Source: CAYUST01 sp041908765 | GTDB taxonomy: Bacteria; Patescibacteriota; Gracilibacteria; Absconditabacterales; Absconditicoccaceae | Direction: 5' to 3' | Assembly (NCBI GenBank): GCA_041908765.1 | Contig: JAYREU010000049.1 | Coordinates: 1-12,054, forward strand | DNA: 12,054 nucleotides | Shown here: in pieces, positions 6,301 through 12,054 of the stretch | How positions within the stretch are numbered: the stretch's first letter is position 1 | Layout of the letters: each line of letters opens with the position of its first letter | The notes under the pieces: model-generated | What the model was told of the DNA's origin: nothing | What the model saw: only the letters and a program-made list of their open reading frames with translations | The model's database searches: none | Position numbers and translations under genes: made by a program

Positions 6301-6387
6301 ATGAAACAAATTTTCAGAGTTCCAAAGCCTCAAAGTAAATAACTATAAATTTTTGTACTTTGTGCTTTACATTTTGTTGTTTTGAAT
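6301..6387. repeat. Degenerate CAAAG/CTTTG inverted-repeat array 3 (tRNA-Ala/tRNA-Tyr spacer)
   Basis: On the plus strand CCAAAGCCTCAAAGTAAAT lies left and TTTGTACTTTGTGCTTTAC right, with a short AT-rich centre. It has the same polarity (CAAAG left, CTTTG right) and partly the same sequence as array 2. No ORF or tRNA remnant is visible. Confidence 0.65.
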
Positions 6388-6470
6388 TGGGCAGGGAAGG
6401 ATTTGAACCTTCGTAGCCTTTCGGCGGCGGATTTACAGTCCGCTGCAATTGACCGCTCTGCCACCTACCC
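6388..6470 (-). tRNA. tRNA-Tyr(GUA)
   Basis: Acceptor stem GGGTAGG/CCTGCCC with one wobble pair, discriminator A73, anticodon stem GCGGA/TCCGC around loop CTGTAAA giving anticodon GTA. A long class II variable arm follows, as in bacterial tRNA-Tyr. T-arm is GAAGG/CCTTC with TTCAAAT. No CCA is encoded. Confidence 0.95.
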
Positions 6471-6486
6471 ATACATTCATGTTTTG

Positions 6487-6723
6487 CTACCCTCCCTGGA
6501 AATCTGATTTGATTTCTGCGGGATTGGAAGGAGCCATACCAAACATCACTAACACCCCAATAACAATCAACGCAGTCCCCGCCAAGACGTATGCTGCTTT
6601 GCTACTGCCTAAATTCCTCTCAGCTCGAGCTATATCGCCAAACATTTTGTAGAGCTGATTGTGATAGACAATACATGCCGTACCTGTCGCAATCATCAAG
6701 AGACCAAGTAAGATATGTTTCAT
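6487..6723 (-). CDS. Small two-helix membrane protein, unknown function
   Basis: The 78-residue protein starts at the ATG 6721-6723. It has two hydrophobic segments, at about residues 4-18 (ILLGLLMIATGTACIV) and about 44-63 (AAYVLAGTALIVIGVLVMFG). Between them is a polar loop, MFGDIARAERNLGSSK. The loop recalls small patescibacterial membrane proteins of the form ..G.i..AE..LG.. between two helices, but I cannot name the family. An upstream start would run into tRNA-Gly. The gene sits alone between tRNA-Gly(UCA) and tRNA-Tyr, 36 nt and 16 nt away, so it may share their transcript. It has no TGA codon and stops with TAG. Confidence that it is a real gene is good; no function can be given. Confidence 0.75.
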   Translation of the reverse strand: MKHILLGLLMIATGTACIVYHNQLYKMFGDIARAERNLGSSKAAYVLAGTALIVIGVLVMFGMAPSNPAEIKSDFQGG

Positions 6724-6759
6724 GTGGAGCCATAAAGTAAATGTAGTGGAACTGGTAGC

Positions 6760-6833
6760 AGCGAGCAACGGGACTTGAACCCGTACAGGCAGAGCTGAAT
6801 TCTGCCATGCTACACCAATTACATCATGCTCGC
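6760..6833 (-). tRNA. tRNA-Gly(UCA), decodes UGA as glycine
   Basis: The acceptor stem GCGAGCA/TGCTCGC is a perfect 7 bp with discriminator U73. The D-stem is ATGT/GCAT with G18-G19 in the loop. The anticodon stem GCAGA/TCTGC surrounds loop ATTCAGC, so the anticodon is TCA (6796-6798), complementary to UGA. T-arm is ACGGG/CCCGT with TTCAAGT. G1-C72, C2-G71, G3-C70, C35 and U73 are the known glycine identity elements of bacterial GlyRS. U73 argues against tryptophan (G73) and serine (no long variable arm). G26 can also pair with C44, making a 6-bp anticodon stem, and position 37 is G. No CCA is encoded. It explains the TGA codons at Gly sites across the window. Confidence 0.93.
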
Positions 6834-6852
6834 ACCAAAAAACAGTTCCCCT

Positions 6853-6880
6853 TGTATAGAAATATCCTCTATTAAATCAA
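6853..6880 (-). promoter_or_regulatory. Candidate promoter for tRNA-Gly(UCA) and the tRNA block
   Basis: On the minus strand TTGATT (6875-6880) and TATACA (6853-6858) are separated by 16 nt. The inferred start near 6846 is about 13 nt before the mature tRNA 5' end. It lies in the 100-nt gap after pit, where I see no strong terminator. Confidence 0.45.
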
Positions 6881-6933
6881 GCGGAGTTATAGGAAAATGA
6901 TACCTATATGCTATCACTTCTTAGCAAGGCAAT

Positions 6934-8010
6934 TTATAGACTAAATATGGTTCACCCAATATAGACGATAGCAGCTGCCACAGAGAGACAAACAGGCAAG
7001 GTGAGAATCCAGGCTAGTGCAATCTGACGCAGGGTACTTCTTTGCACATTACTTGCTCCACCACTTGCTACCATAGCACCAACAATACCACTAGATAGTA
7101 CATGTGTAGTACTTACGGGTAAATGATAATGTGTAGAAGCACCAATGGCACAAGCAGCTACAAGTTCAGCTGCTGCTCCCTGGATGTAACTCAAATGATC
7201 TACCCCAATTTTCTCTCCGATAGTCACGACGATCCTCTTCCGTCATATCATAGTCCCCAACCCCAGAGCTAGAGAAATAAGGATAATGAGCCACACAGGG
7301 ACTATATGAGTTTCAAGCGCACTTCAGTATATTGAAGGCATTAATAATATCAGAATTACCATAGCCAAGCCAATTCCCTTTTGTCCGTCATTGGAGCCAT
7401 GGAAGAAACTTACCAAACCGCACGTGAAGATTAACATACCCCTGATATACCGAGGGGGAGTCCCTTCATCTACTGCGGGTCTATGGAAAAGCACTCTGCT
7501 GTGGAAATATTTTTTGAACAACATTACTATGATGAATGTAAGTCACATTCAGAATATAGGTGAGACAAGTAATCATAATAATATATCTTTAATTTTCGTC
7601 CAATTAACGATAGAAAAATCACCAAGTTTGAGAAGACAAAATCCAATAACTGCGCCAATGATAGCTCAGATCAGGGTATGTGAACTTGAACAAGGAAGAC
7701 CTCTCTTCCATGTAAGGAAATTTCGAATAATCGCTGTCAGTAGGATTGCAATACATACTAACACCGCTAATCATGTACCAAACGTCGCAATTTTGAGTAC
7801 AGGGATAAGTTTAACAATACTAAATGCTACCCCAACTCATCCGATCAATACTCATATGAGATTGAGCATACCAGAATAGACCACTGCATGTATTGGTTTG
7901 AGACTCTTGGTATAAATTACTGTCGCAACTGCATTTGCTGTGTCATGGAATCCATTGATAAACTCAAATATCAAAACTGCTCAGATCAATACAATAGCAA
8001 GTAAAGTCAT
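6934..8010 (-). CDS. pit: PiT-family inorganic phosphate permease, code 25
   Basis: PiT proteins are cation-coupled phosphate transporters of the cytoplasmic membrane. The 358-residue frame holds both halves of the family's inverted repeat. The first has NGFHDTANAVAT at 19-30 and SSSHTLIGAIIG at 108-119. The second has FFHGSNDGQKGIG at 202-214 and PVSTTHVLSSGIVG at 298-311. TIGEKIG at 263-269 is also typical. About ten hydrophobic segments are interspersed. Eleven in-frame TGA codons are read as Gly (10, 53, 58, 80, 115, 146, 154, 156, 229, 256, 353); codon 115 is the Gly right after SSSHTLI in the signature. Under the standard code only fragments remain. The stop is TAA. The PhoU-like DUF47 regulator often paired with pit is not adjacent. 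The protein is slightly shorter than typical bacterial Pit but apparently complete. Confidence 0.93.
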
Positions 8011-8034
8011 GAGAAATATAGTGTTAAAAGGTAT

Positions 8035-8053
8035 GTTTAAACATCATTTAAAC
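8035..8053. promoter_or_regulatory. Inverted repeat upstream of pit, possible operator
   Basis: GTTTAAA (8035-8041) and TTTAAAC (8047-8053) are perfect inverses separated by 5 nt, 24 nt before the pit start and downstream of a candidate promoter. It could be a repressor site or a leader hairpin. AT-rich symmetry of this length can arise by chance. Confidence 0.3.
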
Positions 8054-8103
8054 AAACTAGTCGCGGTTGTATGACAAAAACATATAATTGCAAACTATCA
8101 TAT

Positions 8104-8132
8104 ACTATCCCCTATTCAATCAGCTTTGACAA
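8104..8132 (-). promoter_or_regulatory. Candidate promoter for pit
   Basis: On the minus strand TTGTCA (8127-8132) and GATAGT (8104-8109) are 17 nt apart. They lie in the 141-nt gap between the secreted-protein stop and the pit start. A leader of about 85 nt containing the GTTTAAA inverted repeat would result. Confidence 0.3.
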
Positions 8133-8151
8133 AAATGTACATAGAGAATAT

Positions 8152-9612
8152 CTATTTGATAAGGGTTACATCTCACGCCACCTTGATCATTTCACCATTG
8201 GGACACTGAATATGTGCAGAATAGACATATACTCCTGTTGGTGATTGTTTTCCTCTAAAAGATCATTCTCGCTCAGTATCATTATCTTCTGATCACTGCG
8301 TAAATACTTGATTGCCTCGTCTATCAAATATTTGGAGCATACGCAAATGATGGTGCGGTGCAAGAAACACGCTATACGCATCATTAACACCATCGCCATT
8401 GGGAGAAAATGCGTTGGGGAAATATCCTGCTTTTTCAGCAGAACAACACGTGGCAATTTTGGGGATTAATTGCAGACGACATCCTCACAATACTACCTCC
8501 ACTACCAACTCTGGTCCAATCTCATATCCTTGCAAAGGACGCTCCGAGAGAAAACGATGCTGATCACCAAATGATCACTGTGGAGTAAACCATAACGTAT
8601 CACTGTCTACCAAAGGTGCGAATACAGAAAATAATGACGCACTCGCAGGCGAAGTAACATCAACACCAATTGAGGTGGTTGCATCTCTGCACAAGACATC
8701 TGGCAGGTCATCCAAAACAGCAGAAAAAGGATCTTCTCTCCTAAGCGTAAAGGAAAATGTCTCTTCACACACGACACACCCATTGAGAAGCGCCTTGACA
8801 CTATAATCACCTACTTCATAGGTACTAGAAGGAAGGTTGAGTGTCCTTCATATTTTGGTTGAACCATCTGGCATTTCTCGAATCACCTCCAATGTTTTCT
8901 GTCTATTGAGAAATTCATTCCCTACATCAATACTCAAGTGTATGGACTCATCATAGCAGTATGATTCTTTGAGTCAATGCATTTTGACATCACATGAAAA
9001 ACACTCTACTGTAAAATTACCCAAGGTAATAGCATGAGGATTGGGATGTACATATATAATCAGCTCTTGTGTACCTGGTGGAATATGTCCAATCAATACA
9101 CCCACGCCTTTTGGTATTTCTGTATATCACAACGGTAACTCACTCGTCTCGAGAAGTCTATAGGTAGTAGTATCTGATGGATCTCTTTCACCACAAATCA
9201 ATAACGGTCCATAATTTGCACCACTCGCTAACTCCCCAGAACTGGTTCACGGATGTTTACCCAGGGCTCACAAATATCAAGTAGTAGAAGCAATCACGGT
9301 CTCGTTTCCCATTGCATCTACTGCCCTAATCTCCAACGCATCTGGCACATTCTTCGCTCGAAATGGTACAATAAGTATATCTCCATCTCGACTTTTGAGT
9401 GTGTAAGAAATGGAATGCGTGGTCAATGCAGGTATATAATATTTTATTTTTTGTCCGCAAAAAATCTCGCCTTGATGAACAACTTCCTTGGTGGTGTCTG
9501 GAGAAACCGTTTGTAAGGTGTGATAAATTTCATCACGCATATCACCACGCGAAGCGAGAAGAGATCATGAAAGTCATACTATCAGGGCCATATCACGAAC
9601 AGAGAGCGACAT
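8152..9612 (-). CDS. Secreted protein with C-terminal CHU_C (gliding-motility/type B sorting-like) domain, code 25
   Basis: The frame is 486 residues. The N-terminus MSLSVRDMALIVGLSGSLLA looks like a signal peptide with cleavage near residue 21. The middle part (about 25-395) is a mixed beta-rich sequence with many cysteines (ECFSCDVKMHG, NGCVVCEE, ATCCSAE), suggesting disulfides and an extracellular location; I cannot name its domains. Residues 397-486 are a complete CHU_C domain: YFPNAFSPNGDGVNDAY, MLQIFDRRGNQVF, SPTGVYVYSAHI and KVAGDVTLIK. In Bacteroidota this domain ends type IX-secreted proteins. Thirteen TGA codons are read as Gly, including two in the signal peptide and three in the CHU_C domain. 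It starts 29 nt after the FemAB-like gene, probably in one transcript, and ends in TAG. Its role is unknown; surface display or adhesion is an inference. Confidence 0.85.
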
Positions 9613-9641
9613 CAGAAACAGATAATTAAAATGACATAACG

Positions 9642-10646
9642 TTATTTTGCTTTCCAAAGTTTATAGGACTTGTACATTAGGGGATTGAGCAAGATATCCA
9701 TATTCCCTATATAAGAAAGGGTTGTGCCTCCAAATGCTTGTTTGAATCTCGTTACTCCTCCTAGCGCATGGGTCTGTTCCTCACCTACAGGAGAGACACC
9801 GAGCAAATCGTAGGTCGTGAAATGCGCTGCTTTTGCTCGTTCCATGATTTGTCGATTGAGGAGGTAATGTGCGCCAATATCGCCGTATGCTCTAGCAGTT
9901 GCTCCATACAAATAGACACATGTTTTCTCTCGGAAAAGACAAACACTTCCACTCACAATCTCATTCCCCTGTTTGAGCAAGAAGAGGGCTCCTTGTTTCT
10001 CGCTCACCAAGAAATCTCTCAGACGAAGGAAGTGCTCTTTGGGAACAACGGCGAAGCCTTTGTCAAACGCTGTTGTATATCGTACGTCCCAAAAGGGTCC
10101 CCAATCAGCATCAGTAGCCTGTACAAACTCGAGCTCAGCTTTTTTGCCTTTGTTGAGATATCTTTTGCCAGAGTCCGAAAGATCTTGAGTTCGTTGCGCA
10201 TGCGTTTGAGTCAGATCGAGAACAATCGTCGCCTGAGGCATATGCTCCCTCCATGAAGGGACGAGGTCGTACCAGGTCTTGAAGTTTTGCTCTATGGCGT
10301 GTCTTTGGGTCAAGAGCGCAGTACGTGTTTCGGGTGTTTTGACTTGACTGGTAGGACGACTATCAAATACATTGACTATACCAAGTTGGAAAAAAAGATC
10401 GCCAAATCCTTTGCCATAATCTCTTTTGAGTTGGGTGAGTACTTCGTGGAACTCTTGAGTATATTGCTCCCACGTAGGCAAGGAAAATCCATGTAACATA
10501 TATCGTTGAAACTGCTTACCTAGGAGGCGTTTCCATTTGGTGACACCATGGTAGGTTTGTCCACCAATCGTACAAGAAAAACTTGGTTTTTGATAGACCG
10601 TTTGGTTGATAGTAATCCATACAGGAGACTGATAAAATGAGGACAT
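9642..10646 (-). CDS. FemAB-like peptidoglycan-bridge aminoacyltransferase
   Basis: FemAB/FemX enzymes add amino acids from aminoacyl-tRNA to the peptidoglycan stem peptide, using a double GNAT fold. From the ATG at 10644-10646 the protein has 334 residues, starting MSSFYQSPVWITI, which is the usual near-N-terminal FxQSxxW motif. Later come LSDSGKRYLNKGKKAELEF, YLYGATARAYGDIGAHYLL and YDLLGVSP with GVTRFKQAFGG, the second GNAT half typical of the family. A GTG at 10740-10742, directly after a TAG, would add 32 residues. I prefer 10646 because of the motif position and because a CTTTATTTTTC leader lies 12 nt upstream. It has 26 glycines and not one TGA, unlike its two downstream neighbours, and looks less AT-rich, so recent acquisition is possible. 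The stop is TAA. The substrate is not predictable from sequence. Confidence 0.88.
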   Translation of the reverse strand: MSSFYQSPVWITINQTVYQKPSFSCTIGGQTYHGVTKWKRLLGKQFQRYMLHGFSLPTWEQYTQEFHEVLTQLKRDYGKGFGDLFFQLGIVNVFDSRPTSQVKTPETRTALLTQRHAIEQNFKTWYDLVPSWREHMPQATIVLDLTQTHAQRTQDLSDSGKRYLNKGKKAELEFVQATDADWGPFWDVRYTTAFDKGFAVVPKEHFLRLRDFLVSEKQGALFLLKQGNEIVSGSVCLFREKTCVYLYGATARAYGDIGAHYLLNRQIMERAKAAHFTTYDLLGVSPVGEEQTHALGGVTRFKQAFGGTTLSYIGNMDILLNPLMYKSYKLWKAK

Positions 10647-10822
10647 AGACCCAGTGACGAAAAATAAAGTATTGGGGACCTCTGCAAAAGTCCTGTAAGG
10701 TGCTTGTGCCTGTAAGGTACACTTATGCGCTTTTAGAGACACCTAAAGAGGGACATCAAGGAAGCGTCGTGAACTAGCCTCTCTGAGTATTTGACAAAAT
10801 GTGATACGCTAGGAAAATATAA

Positions 10823-10837
10823 GAAAATTCAATTTTC
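10823..10837. promoter_or_regulatory. Palindrome in the femAB/plus-gene divergent region
   Basis: GAAAATT and AATTTTC are perfect inverses around one C. A wider pair, GGAAAAT (10812-10818) and ATTTTCC (10832-10838), overlaps it. It may be an operator or an RNA hairpin in the FemAB-gene leader. No binding protein can be named. Confidence 0.3.
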
Positions 10838-10846
10838 CAGAGCTTC

Positions 10847-10872
10847 CATAGACTCTGTACGTACAGTCTATG
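10847..10872. promoter_or_regulatory. Long inverted repeat next to the femAB promoter, possible operator
   Basis: CATAGA...CTGTAC and GTACAG...TCTATG form a 12-bp inverted repeat, interrupted only by an extra CT in the left arm. It sits immediately downstream of the TATAAT box at 10877-10882, where transcription toward the FemAB gene would begin. That suggests either a repressor site or a 5'-terminal RNA hairpin. No T-run follows on either strand, so it is not a classical terminator. Confidence 0.45.
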
Positions 10873-10876
10873 ATTT

Positions 10877-10906
10877 ATTATAGTAATTACAAGAAATGTA
10901 AAGCAA
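10877..10906 (-). promoter_or_regulatory. Candidate promoter toward the FemAB-like gene
   Basis: On the minus strand TTGCTT (10901-10906) and a perfect TATAAT (10877-10882) are 18 nt apart. Transcription would start near 10870, within the CATAGA inverted repeat, leaving a long leader of about 220 nt before the preferred ATG at 10646. Confidence 0.45.
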
Positions 10907-10931
10907 AGGATGCATATTTCAGTGAGCGAAG

Positions 10932-10960
10932 TTGGTCTTTGAGTAATTTATCCGTATAGT
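10932..10960 (+). promoter_or_regulatory. Candidate promoter for the plus-strand gene
   Basis: TTGGTC (10932-10937) and TATAGT (10955-10960) are separated by 17 nt. The inferred start near 10967 is about 40 nt before the ATG at 11006. It faces away from the FemAB promoter, and the two form a divergent regulatory region. Confidence 0.45.
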
Positions 10961-11005
10961 AGACTATGAAAGAACGCTGTTCATGTTTTGCTCCTTTTTT
11001 GTGCT

Positions 11006-12054
11006 ATGACCGACCCTACGCTTCCTAACCCGCAGCCTGGCAAAGACAAAAAAAATGCTCCCCTTCCTCCCCTCAGTGAGTCGGAGAAGTTTGAGGATAT
11101 TTTCAAAACAGTCGATATAGACGCGACTTCCCAGAGCGATACTCTTCCTCCAACGGAGCCATCCAAAATCCAAGAAGTACTAAATACTCCCGAGCAACTC
11201 TCCGCACAAGAGTCACTTTCCTCAGAACAAACAGAGAATCCGACACCAGCACCTGAAACTCCGGTAAAAATAATGGATCTCCCTCAAAATGCACCGTCCA
11301 AAAATAAAGAAGAAAATACACCTCAACTAACTCCACAAGAATCACTTTCTTCAGAACAAACAGAAAACCCGGCACCGCAGATAGAAAAGAGAAATAAAGA
11401 ATTAACCCAAGATGCGCCACCTGTAGAACCTGAACTTACGGGGATCAAAGACATCGGTTCATATATCGCCAAAGCCAAAGAAAATCAATCCAAAAGAGTC
11501 ACGAGACTTGAAGCAGAAGATGGAACAGACCTCACCAAACTTGCTAACATCTATGCGGTAGTACCCCATACCAAAGGTGACCATAAACTCATCTATACCT
11601 ATGACAAAGCCCCCAAGTGACTGATCGACGATCCCAAACAAAGAACACCCGGTACGAGTTATATCAAAAATAACGAGCTCATCTACGATGTGTGGGTCAC
11701 TATGAAAAAACATCCGACACTCAAAAATGAGAGAAACGAACCGCTCGATGTTTGGCTGATTGATACACCAGATCAGCTGACACAACAACTCACGTCTATT
11801 GCTATCGGTAAAGGAGGTGGAACCAATTTCAGTAAACCACTTATCATAGAACAACCTAAGAAAACTCCTGAAGCGAACAAAAAGGTAGTTGAAAAAACAA
11901 CGCAAGCAGCCCCGAAGAAAGAAGAAGTATCTCCCAAACAAGTGACAAAAAATATCCCCTCACCTGGTGTCAAAGCAACTACTACGGAAACACAAGCACC
12001 GACAGTTACACCGCCGGCACAAGCACCTGAGACCTTGCCTCAGGCACAAGCACC
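11006..12054 (+). CDS. Long Pro/Gln/Glu-rich repetitive protein, unknown function, 3' end outside window (code 25)
   Basis: From MTDPTLPNPQPGKD the frame is open to the window end, with at least 349 codons. An in-frame TGA at 11618-11620 is read as Gly (APK-G-LIDD). Residues about 1-145 are disordered and acidic/proline-rich, with two copies of a unit containing QESLSSEQTENP 43 codons apart. Residues about 148-275 look folded (GIKDIGSYIAKAKENQ, LTKLANIYAVVPHT, ELIYDVWVTMKKHP, LDVWLIDTPDQLTQQ). After that come Lys-rich sequence and QAP/Pro repeats (APETLPQAQAP). There is no signal peptide or membrane segment in the visible part. I chose the ATG at 11006 because it precedes the first Pro-rich block, with a CTCCTTTTTT leader about 5-14 nt upstream; a TTG six codons earlier is weaker. 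I do not recognise the family. Confidence 0.8.
11195..11376 (+). repeat. Two-copy 53-bp direct repeat inside the plus-strand gene (period 129 bp)
   Basis: Copies at 11195-11247 and 11324-11376 differ at about nine of 53 positions, mostly third-codon changes. The encoded words (QESLSSEQTENP) are conserved and the period is 43 codons. This suggests an in-frame duplication kept at the protein level in a disordered region. Confidence 0.8.

Noticed and set aside
5716..6387. CRISPR array
   Set aside because: The repeats are short, degenerate, of irregular spacing and inverted about a centre. There are no uniform repeats with unique spacers and no cas genes nearby.
7391..7879. Plus-strand ORF of 162 codons inside pit
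   Set aside because: It is antisense to the pit gene, whose motifs are unmistakable. Antisense frames stay open because of the codon use of the membrane protein.
64..9612. TGA read as tryptophan, as in mycoplasmas (code 4)
   Set aside because: TGA falls on conserved Gly positions, TGG is used normally for Trp, and the UCA tRNA has U73 and glycine acceptor pairs rather than the G73 of tRNA-Trp.
6934..9612. Pseudogenes or frameshift decay in the pit and secreted-protein regions
   Set aside because: All breaks are in-frame TGA codons with no frame change. Translated with TGA as Gly, each gene is a single intact ORF with its family motifs in order.
10646..10742. GTG start for the FemAB-like protein at 10742
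   Set aside because: The added 32 residues show no family match. The start would directly follow a TAG without a leader motif, whereas the ATG at 10646 fits the FxQSxxW position. It is kept as an alternative only.
10690..12054. Shared 14-mer CAGGCACAAGCACC between the FemAB 5' region (minus strand) and the end of the plus-strand gene
   Set aside because: A 14-bp match in a 12-kb window is expected about once every couple of windows by chance, and the flanks do not match.

Overview
This window comes from a bacterium that reads UGA as glycine (NCBI genetic code 25). That points to the candidate phyla Absconditabacteria (SR1) or Gracilibacteria (BD1-5) of the Patescibacteria/CPR; the sequence alone does not separate the two. 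The evidence is internal. Under the standard code many genes look truncated. Reading TGA as Gly restores full-length L17, S4, L36, L21, IF-3, a PiT phosphate transporter and a secreted protein, and the TGA codons fall where these families carry glycine. Every complete gene here stops at TAA or TAG and none at TGA. The window also encodes the matching decoder, a tRNA with anticodon UCA and the glycine identity features G1-C72, C2-G71, G3-C70, C35 and U73 (6760-6833).

Layout, read along the minus strand from high to low coordinates. Bases 10646 down to 6934 hold a FemAB-like peptidoglycan-bridge aminoacyltransferase, a secreted protein ending in a complete CHU_C (gliding-motility/type B sorting-like) domain, and a PiT phosphate permease. 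Bases 6880 down to 5639 hold a tRNA block: tRNA-Gly(UCA), a small two-helix membrane protein gene, tRNA-Tyr, tRNA-Ala, tRNA-Arg and tRNA-Glu. The last three spacers of this block are filled with degenerate CAAAG/CTTTG inverted-repeat arrays. Bases 5548 down to 64 hold a tightly packed translation and transcription island: infC, rpmI, rplT, tRNA-Leu(UAA), a small basic protein resembling bS21, rplU, infA, rpmJ, rpsM, rpsK, rpsD, rpoA and rplQ. It joins the usual infC-rpmI-rplT operon, rplU and the alpha operon in one run. On the plus strand only one gene is seen, from 11006 off the window end. It encodes a long, proline/glutamine-rich repetitive protein of unknown function and is divergent from the FemAB-like gene.

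Reassigned codons are unevenly spread. By hand count I find 36 in-frame TGA codons: 11 in pit, 13 in the secreted protein, 6 in infC (five of them within codons 17-36 of a low-complexity N-terminal extension), 2 in rplQ, one each in rpsD, rpmJ, rplU and the plus-strand gene, and none in the other genes. Classical Shine-Dalgarno sequences are largely missing. Most starts are preceded, roughly 11-20 nt upstream, by a pyrimidine-rich CTTTWTTCTT-like motif.

All similarity statements come from recognising family motifs by eye; no database search was run.
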